Below are positions 9,833 to 16,350 of a DNA stretch of 64,000 nt, piece after piece. This DNA is from an uncultured Clostridia bacterium (GTDB lineage Bacteria > Bacillota > Clostridia > Christensenellales > Borkfalkiaceae): contig CAKQSI010000005.1 in NCBI GenBank assembly GCA_934272745.1, positions 20,488 to 84,487 of the forward strand, written 5' to 3'. Under the pieces are notes generated by a model. The model was given only the letters and a program-made list of their open reading frames with translations. It was not told the DNA's origin and searched no databases. Every line of letters begins with the position of its first letter. The stretch's first letter is position 1. Position numbers and translations under genes: made by a program.

Positions 9833-10648
9833 ATGAATCAGGACTTCAAACGTCTGCTGAAAAATAAACAAGTACTGAAAGCCGCGGCTTCCTGCCTTGT
9901 ATTGCTGGTTCTGACCATCTCGGCGGCGGCGCTTCTGGGGGACAGAACGGCGGCGTGGTTCAGCAATAATAAAAACGTCAACGCAGGCGGCATGACCGTT
10001 TCCGTCGCGAACGAGCGCTACCGCTTTGACGACAGTTTTTCGGTCAAAGCCATGCTGAATAACGTGGAACTTGCAAGTACTACCTACAAGCGCTCAGGAC
10101 TCGGTACCGATTTCTATCTGGTGGATGAAAACGGCGATTTCGTCAAGAACGGAGAGAACTATCAGCCGCCCTTTTTCGACTCCCTTTTCCCGGGGGAATA
10201 TCTGGAATTTACTTTTCGCATTACCTGCACGGAAGGAATGAAAAACCGCGGCTATCGCATTTTGTTCCGCGACTTCGGCAAGGAAGCGGATACGCTGTTT
10301 ACTACCGTAGCGGTGGGCGCCGCGCCCGCCGCAACGTACAGTGTGTTGGGAGTTTTCTGCGTAAAACAGGTGACGGACGAAACAACGGCAGGGGACGGCG
10401 CGTTTCTGACTTCTTACGAAAACGGCGCCGCTACTCCGGAAGAAGTGACCGTCCCGGATTTCGTCCTTGCCGCGGAAGGCGACTTTACGAATGCCGACGC
10501 GGACGGTTTCGTGACCGTCAAAATCCGGCTGACCGTCAACCTTTCGCAGTATACCAAACTGAGCGGAACGACTTCCAACCTGCTTTCCGAAAAAATTATC
10601 CGCATCGGCAGCGTTTATCTCGGACCAAAGGAGGAAGCAAATGGCTGA
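9833..10648 (+). CDS. SipW-dependent-type (TasA/camelysin-like) exported protein, 271 aa
   Basis: A basic N-terminus and a hydrophobic segment (about 15-36) are followed by TAAWFSNNKNVNAGGMTV. This is close to the W-F-S-x-N-K-x-V-x-A-x-G-M block after the cleavage site of TasA-like proteins. Proteins with this signature are exported and trimmed by SipW-type signal peptidases and often form biofilm fibres. The rest (about 50-270) is a compact beta-rich ectodomain without an anchor. A strong AAGGAGGG site precedes the ATG by 6-7 nt. The 3' end overlaps the next gene by 8 nt, indicating coupled translation. Two matching peptidases lie downstream at 15142 and 20869. Whether it forms fibres is inference. 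Confidence 0.75.
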   Translation: MNQDFKRLLKNKQVLKAAASCLVLLVLTISAAALLGDRTAAWFSNNKNVNAGGMTVSVANERYRFDDSFSVKAMLNNVELASTTYKRSGLGTDFYLVDENGDFVKNGENYQPPFFDSLFPGEYLEFTFRITCTEGMKNRGYRILFRDFGKEADTLFTTVAVGAAPAATYSVLGVFCVKQVTDETTAGDGAFLTSYENGAATPEEVTVPDFVLAAEGDFTNADADGFVTVKIRLTVNLSQYTKLSGTTSNLLSEKIIRIGSVYLGPKEEANG

Positions 10649-11654
10649 ATTTTCTCCTCGGAACCGGGCGCAAAATTTAGCGCAAGGCAATCCTCAAAAC
10701 GAGCCGCAAACGGAGTTGCGGGCGCAGGGTAATCCCAAAAAACAACCGCACACGGAGTTGCGGGTGCCAACCCAGTGCAATCAGTCGCCCGGGCGCAGAG
10801 CGATCAGAAAGATCGTCCTGCCTCTCGTTTCCTTGCTTATTGTTGCAATCGTGTCTGCCGCGGCGGTGTTTGCCTGGTTTTCGCCCGCGGATAACGCGAA
10901 TGATTTTACTTTTCAGCTTGCAAAGATCAACTCGCTGGTCTATTTTTACAGCGGAATCGACAGTAGCCGCAACGGCGTGCCGGACCCCATGCCGGAGAAG
11001 GGAACCGCAGCCTATACTTCCGGCGATTTTACAAACGAGGAAAAGTATCCCAAGCGCTCCTATACCGAAACCCGCCACTTCGTTTACGAAGACAAGGCGG
11101 AAGCCAAGGCGACCGCTTTTACCACCGTTACTTTTACGAATACCTGGCAAAATTACGTCCCCACGCAGATTTATACCGCCAAACTGACTTTGGTCAATAA
11201 AAGCGACTCTTCCAATAAAATTTCCTTCCGTTTCGACACTTCCGCATTGACCGCGGAAGAAAAAACCGTGCTTTCCGCCATTGCCGTCCGCGTGGCGAAA
11301 GTAGGGGAAGACGGCACGCCGGACGTGGCTTCTGCCGACTGGTACTATTTTGCCGACGTATTGCAGGAAAACGCCGCAAGCACCGTCCTTGCGCCGCTCA
11401 GCGGCTATATATTAAACGGCGCCGACAGCGTAACGGGCAAAAACGAAGCCGAGATAGAAGAATCCCGCATCAAAAACTGCACGCGCGACTTCTGGCTGCA
11501 ATTTACCATGCCGGCGTACGAAACGCTGAGTGGAAACGCAGCCTTTCAGTCCCTCGGTATGACTGAGGAAGTGTATCAGACATTGCAGGGCACCGCAAAC
11601 TTAAAGCTTGCATTTTCGATTTATTTTGAAGTCGATACCGACATGTTCGGTTAA
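10641..11654 (+). CDS. Membrane-anchored or SipW-processed exported protein with N-terminal 14-aa repeat (337 aa)
   Basis: Residues 14-41 are two tandem 14-residue units, AQGNPQNEPQTELR and AQGNPKKQPHTELR, in a cytoplasmic tail. A hydrophobic helix follows (about 58-78), then FAWFSPADN, a SipW-type post-cleavage motif. The ectodomain (about 85-337) is beta-rich and has no sorting signal. GGAGG lies just before the ATG inside the end of the upstream gene (8-nt overlap). The long basic tail before the hydrophobic segment is unusual for a classical signal peptide, so it could be a type II membrane protein. It is the last gene of the first riboswitch-controlled set; a hairpin at 11764 and a new promoter follow. 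Confidence 0.68.
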   Translation: MAEFSPRNRAQNLAQGNPQNEPQTELRAQGNPKKQPHTELRVPTQCNQSPGRRAIRKIVLPLVSLLIVAIVSAAAVFAWFSPADNANDFTFQLAKINSLVYFYSGIDSSRNGVPDPMPEKGTAAYTSGDFTNEEKYPKRSYTETRHFVYEDKAEAKATAFTTVTFTNTWQNYVPTQIYTAKLTLVNKSDSSNKISFRFDTSALTAEEKTVLSAIAVRVAKVGEDGTPDVASADWYYFADVLQENAASTVLAPLSGYILNGADSVTGKNEAEIEESRIKNCTRDFWLQFTMPAYETLSGNAAFQSLGMTEEVYQTLQGTANLKLAFSIYFEVDTDMFG

Positions 11655-11763
11655 GCTTCCTGTCAGTCCGTACCCCGGCGGCGGAGTCCGGTTAAAAGGT
11701 GCGTGCCTTTTGATCGGCATGATCGCATGCCTCCGTATGACCGCTGTTTTTTCCGCTATTTAC

Positions 11764-11794
11764 AAAAAACCGGACAATAACATACGGTTTTTTT
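11764..11794 (+). terminator. Probable rho-independent terminator after the first surface operon
   Basis: AAAAAACCG (11764-11772) pairs with CGGTTTTTTT (11785-11794). The stem is A/T-rich with three C:G pairs and ends in a T run, and the A-rich 5' arm means it could work in both directions. It separates the 296-11654 gene set from the promoter at 11836. Confidence 0.55.
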
Positions 11795-11835
11795 CGGAAA
11801 AACCGAAAAAACAGGAAAATTCTGCCGAAAAAATA

Positions 11836-11864
11836 TTGACAAACGCGACAAAAAGTATTACAAT
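11836..11864 (+). promoter_or_regulatory. Sigma-A promoter for the second riboswitch operon
   Basis: TTGACA (11836-11841), a 17-nt spacer and TACAAT (11859-11864). Transcription would start near 11871, about 20 nt before the riboswitch. This is a consensus -35, ideal spacing and a 5/6 -10 box. Confidence 0.88.
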
Positions 11865-11891
11865 ATCTGTGTAATTTAAAATCTATCTTGT

Positions 11892-11957
11892 CGGCAAAAC
11901 CGTCGTGAGGCGGTGACGCAAAGCCAAGGGACTTAAATATTAAGTCAGCCCGGTTGC
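11892..11957 (+). ncRNA. c-di-GMP-I (GEMM) riboswitch aptamer, complete
   Basis: All aptamer parts are present. The 5' P1 strand is GGCAAAACC (11893-11901). A hairpin with a GTGA tetraloop follows, then the core GACGCAAAGCC (about 11914-11924). The P2 arms are GGGACTTAA and TTAAGTCAGCCC, and the 3' P1 strand CGGTTGC ends at 11957. Its first 40 bases match the copy at the window start. It lies between a sigma-A promoter and a terminator in the 5' leader of the degenerate-EAL gene at 12022. Confidence 0.93.
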
Positions 11958-11994
11958 AATTCGGTACGCAAGTACCTTATTGCAACCTTTTTTT
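11952..11994 (+). terminator. Terminator mutually exclusive with the riboswitch P1 helix
   Basis: GGTTGCAA (11952-11959) pairs with TTGCAACC (11980-11987), with a nested GGTAC-GCAA-GTACC hairpin, followed by seven T residues. The left arm of the terminator is also the 3' strand of aptamer P1. Only one can form, so c-di-GMP binding should prevent termination. This is direct sequence support for an ON switch. Confidence 0.88.
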
Positions 11995-12021
11995 ATGCCT
12001 TTTTACCGTGAGGAGGGTACA

Positions 12022-12942
12022 ATGACCGAAAAAACAGAACAATACGTCAATCGGACGCTTTCCTCCGGCGTGGTCCCCGTCGACCTTGTGTCGCGCCCCG
12101 TTCGGGACTGTCAGTCCGGGGAAACGGTCGCGCTGATCACTTCGGCATATATCAACAGCATTGTGTACGGCGTCCTTTCGGAAGAGGAATTTTTTGCCGC
12201 TTCCGATATGTCGGAAACGGGCGTGAAATTTGCATTGCATTGTCTGAAAAAGGCGTTCCGCCTGCTGCATTCCGACCGGGCGAACGGCGCGTACGGTCCC
12301 GTAAAGTGGATTTCCGTGCGCTTCCCGTCCGGGATTTTGCTTTCGGGGACGCTGCAAAGCGACCTGCTTTCCGTAACGGGCGGGAAAAAGAGCGAGTTTG
12401 CGCCGCGTATCTGCCTGGTTTTCGGTGCGGAAGCGCTGCCGATCTTAGCAGGACAAAATCTCGCCCCGCTTTCGGTTATCCGTTCGCTGGGGTATAAAAT
12501 CGGTTTTTCTGGCGTGACGGAGGAGAATTTCCCTGCCGCGCAGCTGTTCCGCCTTGCGCCCGACGTGCTTTTTACGGGGGAAGATTTTCTTTCCCTTTGG
12601 CGCACGAATGCGGAAGCCGCGCTTTCCTACCTGCGCTTTTTCAAAACTTTGGGCTGCGACGTCGTTGCGGAAGGGGACTTTACCGGACGGGAGGGAACGG
12701 AACTTGCCGCAAGCGATTGCTTCGGCTATGCGCCGCCGTTGCCGCCGTACGTTCCGCCCGCAGCCGTAACGGAAAACACGTCCCCGGAGCAGCCCGAAAC
12801 GGCGGCTGCCGCCCCAGAAGTTCCGGGCGAACCGGTACTTTCTTCCGCCCCGGAAACGGCGGACAAACCGGAAAGAACTGCCACACGGGAAACGGCGGAC
12901 AAACCGGAAGCAGAAGTAACGCCGGCGCAAGAGGTGGACTGA
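12022..12942 (+). CDS. Degenerate EAL-domain-like protein directly behind a c-di-GMP riboswitch (306 aa)
   Basis: The order of recognisable pieces follows an EAL phosphodiesterase. There is an early RPVRDCQSGETVALI (compare QPIVDLKTGEVVGAEAL), then WISVRFPSGIL (compare ISVNVS..L), then RSLGYKIGFSG (compare LGCRIALDDFG). Near the end come LGCDVVAEGDF (compare LGCDVVAEGVET) and C-FGYAPPLPP (compare GYGFARP). The catalytic EAL glutamate, the SVN asparagine and the DDFG aspartates are all replaced, so phosphodiesterase activity is very unlikely. Residues about 235-306 form a Pro/Glu/Ala-rich tail with a repeated ETADKPE. No signal peptide is seen, so it is cytoplasmic. GAGGAGGG lies 6 nt before the ATG; an upstream in-frame ATG lies in the terminator and is rejected. 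Inference: a c-di-GMP receptor or regulator of the surface operon. Confidence 0.6.
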   Translation: MTEKTEQYVNRTLSSGVVPVDLVSRPVRDCQSGETVALITSAYINSIVYGVLSEEEFFAASDMSETGVKFALHCLKKAFRLLHSDRANGAYGPVKWISVRFPSGILLSGTLQSDLLSVTGGKKSEFAPRICLVFGAEALPILAGQNLAPLSVIRSLGYKIGFSGVTEENFPAAQLFRLAPDVLFTGEDFLSLWRTNAEAALSYLRFFKTLGCDVVAEGDFTGREGTELAASDCFGYAPPLPPYVPPAAVTENTSPEQPETAAAAPEVPGEPVLSSAPETADKPERTATRETADKPEAEVTPAQEVD

Positions 12943-12943
12943 T

Positions 12944-13753
12944 ATGCGGCAGAGCAAGCACCCCTTTTCCGCACTTAACCGCAGTGCGGGCGAAATCAAA
13001 CGCTACCGCGTATACCACCGGGTGATTCCGGTTGCGATCGGACTGATTGCGGCGCTTCTCGCGGTTATTTACGTCATCTCGTTGTTTTTTGAAAAATACG
13101 GCAGTTTTACCGTTTCGATCAAGGGCTACGGAGATCGTTCTTACGCGCTCGCCCTTTCCGAAAATCCCAACTTTACTACTTATACGTCAAGGCTCAATTC
13201 CAAAGCCGCCAAAGACGTAACGAATATCGACGGCAATTCCTTACCGGATAACCTCAACGACGTTAACGGAGAACACAACGGTTCCGACTATATCGCCTAT
13301 ACGTTTTATATGAAAAACACGGGGGAATCGGTCTGTGATTATTCCTATCGTCTGGTCATTTCCCGCATGACGGCGGGGATTGACGCCGCGGTGCGCGTCC
13401 GCCTTTACTACAATCCCGTTTTCTATAAAGCGGCGACGGGGAAATTCAATTACGACGGATCCTACGTCGATTATGCAAAGCCGAAAACGGGCGGAAACGG
13501 TTCGCCGGAGATCGATCCCGAAAATCGGGTGATGACAAACTTTACAAGCGTCAATACCGTGGTGGAAAGTCAGACAAACAATTTCGCTCCCGGCGATATC
13601 TGCAAAATCACCGTCGTCATCTGGATCGAAGGAAACGATCCCGATTGTACGGACGACTGTCTGGGCGGAGAGTTCAAAGTCGATATGATTATGGACGTTC
13701 TGGGTGGAAACGACGGCAATCCGGCGAACCCCTCTTCGGCGGGGCAGGAATAA
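12944..13753 (+). CDS. Membrane-anchored extracellular protein of the TasA/SipW locus (269 aa)
   Basis: A basic N-terminus (1-27) and one transmembrane helix (about 28-49) precede an ectodomain starting FEKYGSFTVSI. The block ending IDGNSLPDNLNDVNGEHNGS and the late VVIWIEGNDPDC match a conserved but unnamed family I recall beside SipW-like peptidases in Firmicutes. Placement and topology suggest an accessory or anchor protein, comparable in position to TapA in the Bacillus tapA-sipW-tasA operon, though no sequence relation to TapA is claimed. It starts one base after the upstream stop, so the two are translationally coupled and share the riboswitch. The C-terminus is Gly/Asn/Ser-rich with no sorting motif. 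Confidence 0.62.
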   Translation: MRQSKHPFSALNRSAGEIKRYRVYHRVIPVAIGLIAALLAVIYVISLFFEKYGSFTVSIKGYGDRSYALALSENPNFTTYTSRLNSKAAKDVTNIDGNSLPDNLNDVNGEHNGSDYIAYTFYMKNTGESVCDYSYRLVISRMTAGIDAAVRVRLYYNPVFYKAATGKFNYDGSYVDYAKPKTGGNGSPEIDPENRVMTNFTSVNTVVESQTNNFAPGDICKITVVIWIEGNDPDCTDDCLGGEFKVDMIMDVLGGNDGNPANPSSAGQE

Positions 13754-13834
13754 CCTCTGCCGGGCGCCCGTAAAGCGCCGCCTGCTATCGGGCAGAAACA
13801 AAAGTCCGTTCGCGGTATTACCCGCAAAACGCAA

Positions 13835-13935
13835 AAAGCGTTCGATCGGGGCTTTCGGCTATAACGATCTTGTTTCCCAATCCCCTAAACACCACACAAG
13901 GTCACAGGTTTTGCGGAACCCCGATCGGGCGTTTT
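13835..13935 (+). ncRNA. Long-range stem in the 13754-14092 intergenic region: structured leader or terminator
   Basis: CGATCGGGG (13843-13851) pairs with CCCCGATCG (13919-13927). With G:U pairs the helix extends to about 17 bp (13835-13851 with 13919-13935) and ends in TTTTATT. The 67-nt loop holds a small alternative hairpin (GGTT-TTGCGG-AACC) that competes for the CC of the long stem. It could be a terminator for the 12022 operon, a switch, or part of a small RNA. The rest of the gap has a hairpin at 13990-14012 (GGCAAGCGC...GCGCTTTGCC) and a weak promoter-like TTTAAT-17-TACAAT at 14019-14047. Confidence 0.4.
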
Positions 13936-14092
13936 ATTAAAGCGCCGTGCGGAAAACTTCGGTAAACATATAAGACAAAAAATATATAAGGCAAGCGCAG
14001 CCGCGCTTTGCCGGATGATTTAATTTCGGTTATTTTTCCGATACAATCGGAAAGGTAAATAAACAAAAATTTTTTGTAAGGAGAAACCCAAA

Positions 14093-14851
14093 ATGAAGAA
14101 ATTCAGAAAACTCGTCCCTGCACTCTGCATGCTTCTCGTGTCTGCTGTGCTGATGGGCACCTCGACCTACGCCTGGTTCTCTATGAACAAGACGGTCACC
14201 GCTTCCGGTATGCAGGTTACTGCAAAATCCAACTCGACGTTCCTTTTAATCGGAAATGCTGATACGGTTGGAACCAACAAAACTGGTCTTACTGATACTG
14301 TTACTGCCGCAAAACAGGGCACCGCGACCGAGGTCTATCCCGCATTTTATGCAGCAGAAGCCGGCACATTCCCCGGAAAAGATTCGACTACTACCACTAA
14401 AGGAAAATGGTATACCGCAAAGAGCGATAATGCTGGACAGGTCGCCTCTAATATTACCGTTTCCGAAATTGAAACAGCTAAAGAAGGCGACTATTATATT
14501 GAATATAAAGTTTGGCTCACGCTTTCTAGCGATTCCGAAGATTATAAGGGTACCTTGAATCTTGCCTTTGCTCTCGAAAATATCGGCGCCACAACTGCGG
14601 ATGCTGCTGTAGCAGCGGTTGTAACCGTTGGAAGCAATGCCGCGATTAAAATGAGTAATGCGACTGTTGCTGCAAACGCAGGTATTGCAACTGCCACGAT
14701 TACTAACTTCGAGATTACCAAAACGAACGCAATTGAAGTTTCCGTAAAGGTCTATGTGGACGGAACTTCTACTAATGTGTACAGCAATTACATCAACACG
14801 GCTGGCAATACCATTTCTGGATCTGCAAAGATCACCTTCACGCTTTCTTAA
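14093..14851 (+). CDS. TasA/camelysin-like SipW-dependent matrix protein (252 aa)
   Basis: Textbook N-terminus: KKFRKL, hydrophobic 8-24, then TSTYAWFSMNKTVTASGMQV, the conserved junction of TasA/CalY-type proteins. After SipW-type cleavage near residue 27 the mature protein would be about 225 residues, rich in Thr, Ala, Val and Asn with no cysteine, as expected for secreted fibre subunits. AAGGAG lies 8-10 nt before the ATG. The gene is less G/C-rich than its neighbours, which often marks a highly expressed or recently acquired surface gene. A SipW-like peptidase gene follows 290 nt downstream. Known of the family: TasA and CalY form biofilm fibres or surface proteases. Fibre formation here is inference. 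Confidence 0.82.
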   Translation: MKKFRKLVPALCMLLVSAVLMGTSTYAWFSMNKTVTASGMQVTAKSNSTFLLIGNADTVGTNKTGLTDTVTAAKQGTATEVYPAFYAAEAGTFPGKDSTTTTKGKWYTAKSDNAGQVASNITVSEIETAKEGDYYIEYKVWLTLSSDSEDYKGTLNLAFALENIGATTADAAVAAVVTVGSNAAIKMSNATVAANAGIATATITNFEITKTNAIEVSVKVYVDGTSTNVYSNYINTAGNTISGSAKITFTLS

Positions 14852-14885
14852 TTTAAGCTAAGGGTTGATTACAATGAAAATTGTC

Positions 14886-14908
14886 CCCGGGCGGAAATTC
14901 CGCCCGGG
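14886..14908 (+). terminator. Strong hairpin after the TasA-like gene, weak T tract
   Basis: CCCGGGCGG (14886-14894) pairs with CCGCCCGGG (14900-14908) around AAATT. No continuous T run follows (CAGACAAAGTATATTTG), so it may be a partial terminator or an mRNA 3' stabiliser. Either would let the abundant subunit be made in excess over the peptidase downstream. Confidence 0.55.
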
Positions 14909-14939
14909 CAGACAAAGTATATTTGTTTTTATCAAAAAG

Positions 14940-15127
14940 TGCGGCAGTCAAAGGAAACGCAAAATCGTATTTCCATAAACTGCGCAGCAAATGATTTATT
15001 CCGATTGCCGCAGGCGACGGGGATCGTTTTCGGCAGAGATTCAGGCAAGGACAGCCTTGCAAAGGCACGGAAGGTAAAGACCGCAAAGTGCCGGTAAAAA
15101 GAAAGGGAACCGGGCAAACCGCCCGGT
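14940..15127 (+). other. Hairpin-rich leader of the sipW-like gene
   Basis: Within the 290-nt gap are GCAAGG-ACA-GCCTTGC (about 15043-15058) and GGCAC...GTGCC (15064-15092). Closest to the gene is a perfect ACCGGGC-AAACC-GCCCGGT hairpin (15109-15127) ending 14 nt before the ATG, which could mask initiation. The stretch GCAAAGGCACGG...GTGCCGGT vaguely recalls a GEMM helix, but the GACGCAAAGCC core is absent. Confidence 0.35.
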
Positions 15128-15141
15128 ATGTGGTGTAAATT

Positions 15142-15960
15142 ATGGAAACACAAAAAACAGCAAATAAGACCAAAAAGGTACTGGGCATTGTCCTCAACGT
15201 CATTCTTTGGGCGTTCGTCGTCTTTGCGGTCGTTGTGACGGTGATCGCCGTTTCCGCTTCTACCAACGCTAAAAAGGTGCCGACCGTGGGCGGGAAGTGC
15301 TATCTCAACGTATTGACCGACTCCATGGACGGAGAAAAACCCTGGTACGCCCCCGAAGACAAGCCTGCGGGCTTCAAATCCGGCACGCTCGTCATCGGGA
15401 AATATATTGCCGAAAAACCGGAAGCCATCGACCGCCTTGCGGTCGGCGACGTCATTTCCTTTGAATGGGACATCGACGGCGACGGCAAGAAAGAAATCAA
15501 CACCCACCGTATTATCGATATCGAATACGACGCGGAAGGTAAGTTAATGTATGCCTATACGCGCGGCGACAATCTGGCGTCGGAGCCGGGCGAAAGTCTG
15601 GAATCCTTAAAGGCGCGCGGCGAAACCGTCCGCAGGGACGCGATCGTTGCCCTTTACACCGGCAAAAAGGTAAACGGACTGGGAAACGTCTTCAAATTCT
15701 TAGGCTCCAAAGCGGGCTTCGGCTGGTGCATTCTGCTCCCGCTCGGTCTGTTCTTCGTGTACGAACTGGTCGTGTTTATCTTCACGGTTCAGAAAGTCAT
15801 GCGCGGCAACAAAAAAGTGATCACCGCGGAGGATGAAGAACTCATCAAGCAGAAAGCCATCGAGGAATATCTGCGCCGCCAAAGCGAAACCGCAAACGGC
15901 GAAAATAGCGCCGCTTCGGAATCCGCTCCCGAAAAGAGCGAAGACGACGACAAACACTAA
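15142..15960 (+). CDS. sipW: SipW-like signal peptidase I, Ser-His-Asp (ER/archaeal) type (272 aa)
   Basis: A membrane serine peptidase that removes signal peptides from TasA-like proteins. The catalytic serine is in LTDSM (S61), and histidine replaces the usual bacterial lysine in NTHRI (H122). The RGDN motif (D143) completes the set that defines the S26B/SipW subgroup. There is an N-terminal transmembrane helix (about 13-38) and a C-terminal one (about 190-215), then a charged cytoplasmic tail (E/K/S-rich) of about 50 residues. A 15-residue insert after S61 (MDGEKPWYAPEDKPAG) is longer than usual. It lies directly downstream of the TasA-like gene, the family's normal partner; five proteins in this island carry likely cleavage motifs. 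The start is the ATG after a hairpin; its ribosome site is weak. Confidence 0.88.
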   Translation: METQKTANKTKKVLGIVLNVILWAFVVFAVVVTVIAVSASTNAKKVPTVGGKCYLNVLTDSMDGEKPWYAPEDKPAGFKSGTLVIGKYIAEKPEAIDRLAVGDVISFEWDIDGDGKKEINTHRIIDIEYDAEGKLMYAYTRGDNLASEPGESLESLKARGETVRRDAIVALYTGKKVNGLGNVFKFLGSKAGFGWCILLPLGLFFVYELVVFIFTVQKVMRGNKKVITAEDEELIKQKAIEEYLRRQSETANGENSAASESAPEKSEDDDKH

Positions 15961-16138
15961 AAACGAAATTTCTGCCGCGGCTTATCTTTCTGTTAAGCCC
16001 GGCATTTTCGGGAAATCTGCCGCCTTTGGCTTTTGCGGGGAACCGCAGGTTTTCCGTCCGGCTTTTCCCGGGAGTTGCTTTAGCGACTTTCGGCGCCCGG
16101 ACGAAAACGGACACGGCAAAAGACGGCTTTCCCTATAT

Positions 16139-16267
16139 TTACGCGGCGGCATGTTGCGTGGGCGCTGTATCACCGAGGCGGTGCGCCGCCACTTATGCGG
16201 CGTATGCTAGATGGCTGCCGTTATACGCGGCGGCATGCTGCCGCTTCTTACGCGGCGTGTGCTGCGC
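16139..16267 (+). repeat. Four imperfect copies of a TACGCGGCGGCATG-type word in the 15961-16350 gap
   Basis: TTACGCGGCGGCATGTTGCG (16139-16158), TTATGCGGCGTATGCTAG (16193-16210), ATACGCGGCGGCATGCTGCC (16222-16241) and TTACGCGGCGTGTGCTGCGC (16248-16267). Each has a nested GCGGC/GCATGC-like dyad. An open frame runs from 16195 into the AAA gene, but it is repeat-driven and lacks a ribosome site. The remaining part of the 390-nt gap shows nothing recognisable. Confidence 0.55.
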
Positions 16268-16350
16268 GGCTCGGACTGTGCCCGACTTTCGCGGTTTGCC
16301 GCCATTTTTGTATTTCCCGGGGGAAACCCGGAACTCTTGAGGAATTGCCG

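Noticed and set aside
15000..15110. Possible third c-di-GMP riboswitch before sipW
   Set aside because: GCAAAGGCACGG and GTGCCGGT look partly similar, but the GACGCAAAGCC core and a P1 helix are missing.
16195..16350. N-terminal extension of the AAA protein
   Set aside because: The extension translates a short-repeat region; GAGGA directly precedes the ATG at 16351.
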